Of a stretch of 9,468 nucleotides of DNA, positions 7,219 through 9,468 are shown in pieces. How positions within the stretch are numbered: position 1 is the stretch's first letter; every line of letters begins with the position of its first letter. Source of the stretch: Gammaproteobacteria bacterium. Lineage in GTDB: Bacteria; Pseudomonadota; Gammaproteobacteria; SZUA-229. A program made the translations under genes and the position numbers. The DNA lies in assembly GCA_016191795.1 (NCBI GenBank), contig JACPVK010000420.1, forward strand, positions 1 through 9,468. Reading direction: 5' to 3'. Below the pieces are notes generated by a model that searched no databases, was not told the origin of the DNA, and saw only the letters and a list, made by a program, of their open reading frames with translations.

Positions 7219-8778
7219 CTATCGGTTCATATGAATATTGCTAAATGTGGTGGTGTCGTGACACTGCTGACACATTTGGCCAAACTGATTGTTGTGTGGA
7301 TCGTCTTTACGATGGCAGGCACCGCATGATTGACCGAGTGCAATGCCTTTTGGCGCCGGTGATGTGTGGCAGGCATAGCAATCAATCTTTTTGTGTGCGC
7401 CGTCCAGTTTAAATTTGGTCTGTTTGTTGTGATCAAATTTCCAGACTTTCCAGCCGTTGGGGTTATGGCATTGTTCGCAGTTAATGCCCAGGCGTGCTTT
7501 ATGTAAATCATCCTTGCCATGGCAGTCATTGCATTTTTTTGTTGTGCCTTTGAATTGTTTTGTGGCATGGCAATCATCACAGGACGTGGTGGCGTGCAAA
7601 CCTATTAGCGGGAATTTGCTCAGGTCGTGATCAAACATGATGTTTGATTTCCAGTTGTCAGTGGTATGGCAGCTCTGGCATTTTGTATCCTTGTTGCCCT
7701 TGTGCACATCGTCGAATTTGTGGCAGGCAATACACTCTTTTGCAACTTTTGCTTTAAGGCTGCCCTTGTGACAGCTGTTGCAGGCCGCTTTTTCATGCTT
7801 GCCTGTCAGGGCAAATTTTGTGTCGCGGTTATGGTTAAAGTGGGTCTTGCCCCATTTTTCAGTGCCATGGCAGGTTTGACACTGGTCACCATATTGTCCG
7901 TTATGTTTGTCGTCAGCCTTGTGACAGCTGATACATGTCGTTTCGATTTTTACCTTATAAGGATCTTTGGGGTGGCAGCTTACGCAACTGACCTCTTTGT
8001 GCCGACCCAGTAATTTAAATTTTGTATCCTTGTCGTGATCGAATTTTAATTTTTTCCATGCCGTGGTGTTATGGCATTTTGCGCATTCTTTGCCATTCTT
8101 GCCGCGGTGCACATCATCCACGCTATGGCAGCTAAAACAATCGACGGGTACGTTTTTGTATTTGTTGTTGATATGGCAGCTATCACAGGCAATTTCATTG
8201 TGTTTACCGAGTAGCTTGAATTTTGTTTTATCGTGGTCAAACTTCATGACCGTCCAGGTGGTCTGGCTATGGCAATTTGCGCATTCTTTTCCCAGCTTGC
8301 CTTCATGCGGATTTTTTTCGTGGCAGGTATGGCACTGACCAGGCGCGTCGCGATATTTTTTTCCGGATGCATGACATTGCATGCAATTCACATTTTTATG
8401 TGCGCCCTGTAACGGAAAATCTGTTTGTTGATGTGAAAACATACGTTCATCCAGTTTCACTATATCCGCCTGTCTGCCTTTATGCTCGATATGGCATGAC
8501 TGACATTCTTTCTGGTCCAGGCCTTTGGTTAAACCGTGGAGACCGTGCTGAGTTTTGATGTCACCTGCAACCTTGTCATGGCAATCCAGACACAATGGAT
8601 TGCGGCTGGCTGAACTCAGCACCTGATGACATTTGTTGCATTGATTTTCAACTTTTGCATGACCCAGAATGACCGGGCCGGGCATGATCAGTTTTTCAAT
8701 GGAATCTGCCTGTGCTGATACCGTTAACAGCGTTAACAACAAAATCAACCAGCCAGTCTGCAAACAACGTCTCAACAC
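7219..8778 (-). CDS. Secreted 21-heme c-type cytochrome, triheme-repeat type
   Basis: A 519-residue multiheme cytochrome c with a signal peptide (MLRRCLQTG, then LILLLTLLTV, site near AQA/DS) and no lipobox. I count 21 CxxCH motifs falling into seven triheme modules. The typical module is FDHDKxTKFKLLGKH-x4-CxxCH, then CxxCH-x-DDxH, then CxxCH followed by Trp. Each supplies three extra His (FDH, GxH, DDxH), enough for bis-His ligation of its three hemes. The protein is Lys-rich (about 67 Lys, 13 percent), so strongly basic. This resembles the cytochrome c3/doubled-CXXCH groups, though heme number and length vary widely in such proteins. The start is GTG at 8778 with GGAT six bases upstream; the following TTG is possible. 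It begins 12 bases after the membrane-protein gene, implying translational linkage, and precedes the second cytochrome by 40 bases. Its role as a periplasmic electron wire is inference. Confidence 0.93.
   Translation of the reverse strand: MLRRCLQTGWLILLLTLLTVSAQADSIEKLIMPGPVILGHAKVENQCNKCHQVLSSASRNPLCLDCHDKVAGDIKTQHGLHGLTKGLDQKECQSCHIEHKGRQADIVKLDERMFSHQQTDFPLQGAHKNVNCMQCHASGKKYRDAPGQCHTCHEKNPHEGKLGKECANCHSQTTWTVMKFDHDKTKFKLLGKHNEIACDSCHINNKYKNVPVDCFSCHSVDDVHRGKNGKECAKCHNTTAWKKLKFDHDKDTKFKLLGRHKEVSCVSCHPKDPYKVKIETTCISCHKADDKHNGQYGDQCQTCHGTEKWGKTHFNHNRDTKFALTGKHEKAACNSCHKGSLKAKVAKECIACHKFDDVHKGNKDTKCQSCHTTDNWKSNIMFDHDLSKFPLIGLHATTSCDDCHATKQFKGTTKKCNDCHGKDDLHKARLGINCEQCHNPNGWKVWKFDHNKQTKFKLDGAHKKIDCYACHTSPAPKGIALGQSCGACHRKDDPHNNQFGQMCQQCHDTTTFSNIHMNR
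7258..8640 (-). repeat. Seven-fold triheme module array
   Basis: This span runs from the first to the last CxxCH codons. Motifs group in threes: hemes 1-3, 4-6, 7-9, 10-12, 13-15, 16-18 and 19-21. The central modules repeat about every 67 codons; heme 7 to heme 10 is 67 residues. Modules two to seven share GxH before the first motif; the DDxH after the second runs from module three onward and the Trp after the third from module two to six. The first module is the most divergent. Confidence 0.85.
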
Positions 8779-8790
8779 AATTCAATCCAG

Positions 8791-9468
8791 TTAATAAATA
8801 TGTACCGCAACAACATGCACAATGCCGCTGATCACCAGTAAAAAGAATAAAGGAATATGGAATACATGCCACATGGCAAACAGGCGTTCGTATATGGAAA
8901 AGTTTGCCAGTCGGATAAGTTTGTCAAAATAGGCGTCGAGTTCTTGTGAGAACTGGCTGTGTTTTCTCAAAATAGAGCGAGCGTGGCGCCGCGCATTGAA
9001 TATTTGCATGCGAAACCAGAGCATGCGTGGCATGGCCAGTAGCAGTGATTTAGGTTGAAGGGCCTGCTGTTCCAGTTTTCGCATCATGTTGCCGGTTTCG
9101 GCAGATGCGGTTTCGATGTGCGTATGAATGTCCTGCAGCGATTTGCGCAATTCGCCGAATTCAATTTTTTGTCCATACAGGCCTTCATGAATGCGGCTGT
9201 AGAAAAAGCGCCCGAATAGCCCGCTACCCGAGACTATCAGCATGCAGATCAGTGCCACATTGCTGTTAGTGGCGCCCAGGCTGAAGTTGGCGTGATAGAG
9301 AATCAAAACCGGGCCAGCGACACCCAGCAGCATATGGATACGAAACCAGTAGCGCACCGGGGCGAGCTTGCGGAACAGTCGTATGTGCTTTCTCACCGGG
9401 TACAGCAGCAGGGTCAGCATCATGGAACCACCGATAATGCCCAGCATGTATCCCACCCCTTTTTCGGG
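8791..9468 (-). CDS. Inner-membrane protein with His-containing helices, possible b-type cytochrome (5' partial)
   Basis: At least 225 residues are visible; the frame stays open to the window edge (PEKG before the GTG at 9456), so the true start probably lies beyond it. Four membrane segments can be seen: GYMLGIIGGSMMLTLLLY; HMLLGVAGPVLILYHANF; VALICMLIVSGSGLFGRFFY; and WHVFHIPLFFLLVISGIVHVV. Between the third and fourth is a charged, helical loop of about 90 residues rich in Arg, Lys and Gln. His residues occur in the second segment (RIHMLLG, LYHANF) and the fourth (WHVFH, IVHVVAVH), as in proteins binding heme b by paired His, but no family could be assigned for certain. It is followed after 12 bases by the first 21-heme cytochrome, suggesting that it passes electrons between the quinone pool or a cytoplasmic donor and the periplasmic hemes. 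A structural or assembly role is possible. Confidence 0.8.
   Translation of the reverse strand, partial: PEKGVGYMLGIIGGSMMLTLLLYPVRKHIRLFRKLAPVRYWFRIHMLLGVAGPVLILYHANFSLGATNSNVALICMLIVSGSGLFGRFFYSRIHEGLYGQKIEFGELRKSLQDIHTHIETASAETGNMMRKLEQQALQPKSLLLAMPRMLWFRMQIFNARRHARSILRKHSQFSQELDAYFDKLIRLANFSIYERLFAMWHVFHIPLFFLLVISGIVHVVAVHIY

Noticed and set aside
5619..8640. Regularly spaced short repeats that might suggest a CRISPR array or satellite
   Set aside because: The repeats are codon-phased heme-binding motifs in two open frames, with variable spacing and no conserved DNA repeat longer than a few bases across units.

Overview
The window reads as a piece of a Gram-negative, probably proteobacterial, chromosome. 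It encodes Sec signal peptides, an outer-membrane beta-barrel ending in an aromatic residue, and two large secreted multiheme c-type cytochromes. Base composition is moderate (GC in the 40s by eye). I cannot name the species. The gene content fits an organism that moves electrons across its envelope, for example a metal- or sulfur-oxidising or metal-reducing bacterium.

Layout. The left third (1-3171) is on the plus strand. It holds the 3'-most part of a ferredoxin-flavoprotein gene whose start lies before the window. This overlaps the start of a gene for a secreted protein with Sel1-like and about 14 ankyrin-like repeats. The right two thirds (3178-9468) is a tight minus-strand gene set, read from right to left. 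It has a membrane protein with histidine-rich helices (5' end outside the window), a 519-residue cytochrome with 21 CxxCH motifs, a 568-residue cytochrome also with 21 CxxCH motifs, and a SPOR-like/TPR/beta-barrel outer-membrane protein. Spacers in this set are 12, 40 and 38 bases, so it is probably one operon. The two gene sets converge with only 6 bases between stop codons. There is no gene-free stretch over 300 bases; almost every base is coding.

How the genes may work together (inference). The minus-strand set has the parts of a porin-cytochrome electron conduit: an inner-membrane b-type-like protein, two secreted 21-heme wires and an outer-membrane barrel. The cytoplasmic flavoprotein, fused to its own ferredoxin domain, could connect NAD(P)H to this chain. 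The secreted ankyrin/Sel1 protein may be a periplasmic scaffold or protective factor. The barrel protein is unusual because it carries a peptidoglycan-binding-like SPOR segment, a Thr/Pro/Ala-rich linker and TPR helices ahead of the barrel. The overall plan resembles the multiheme porin-cytochrome clusters proposed for neutrophilic iron oxidisers, but homology could not be tested here.
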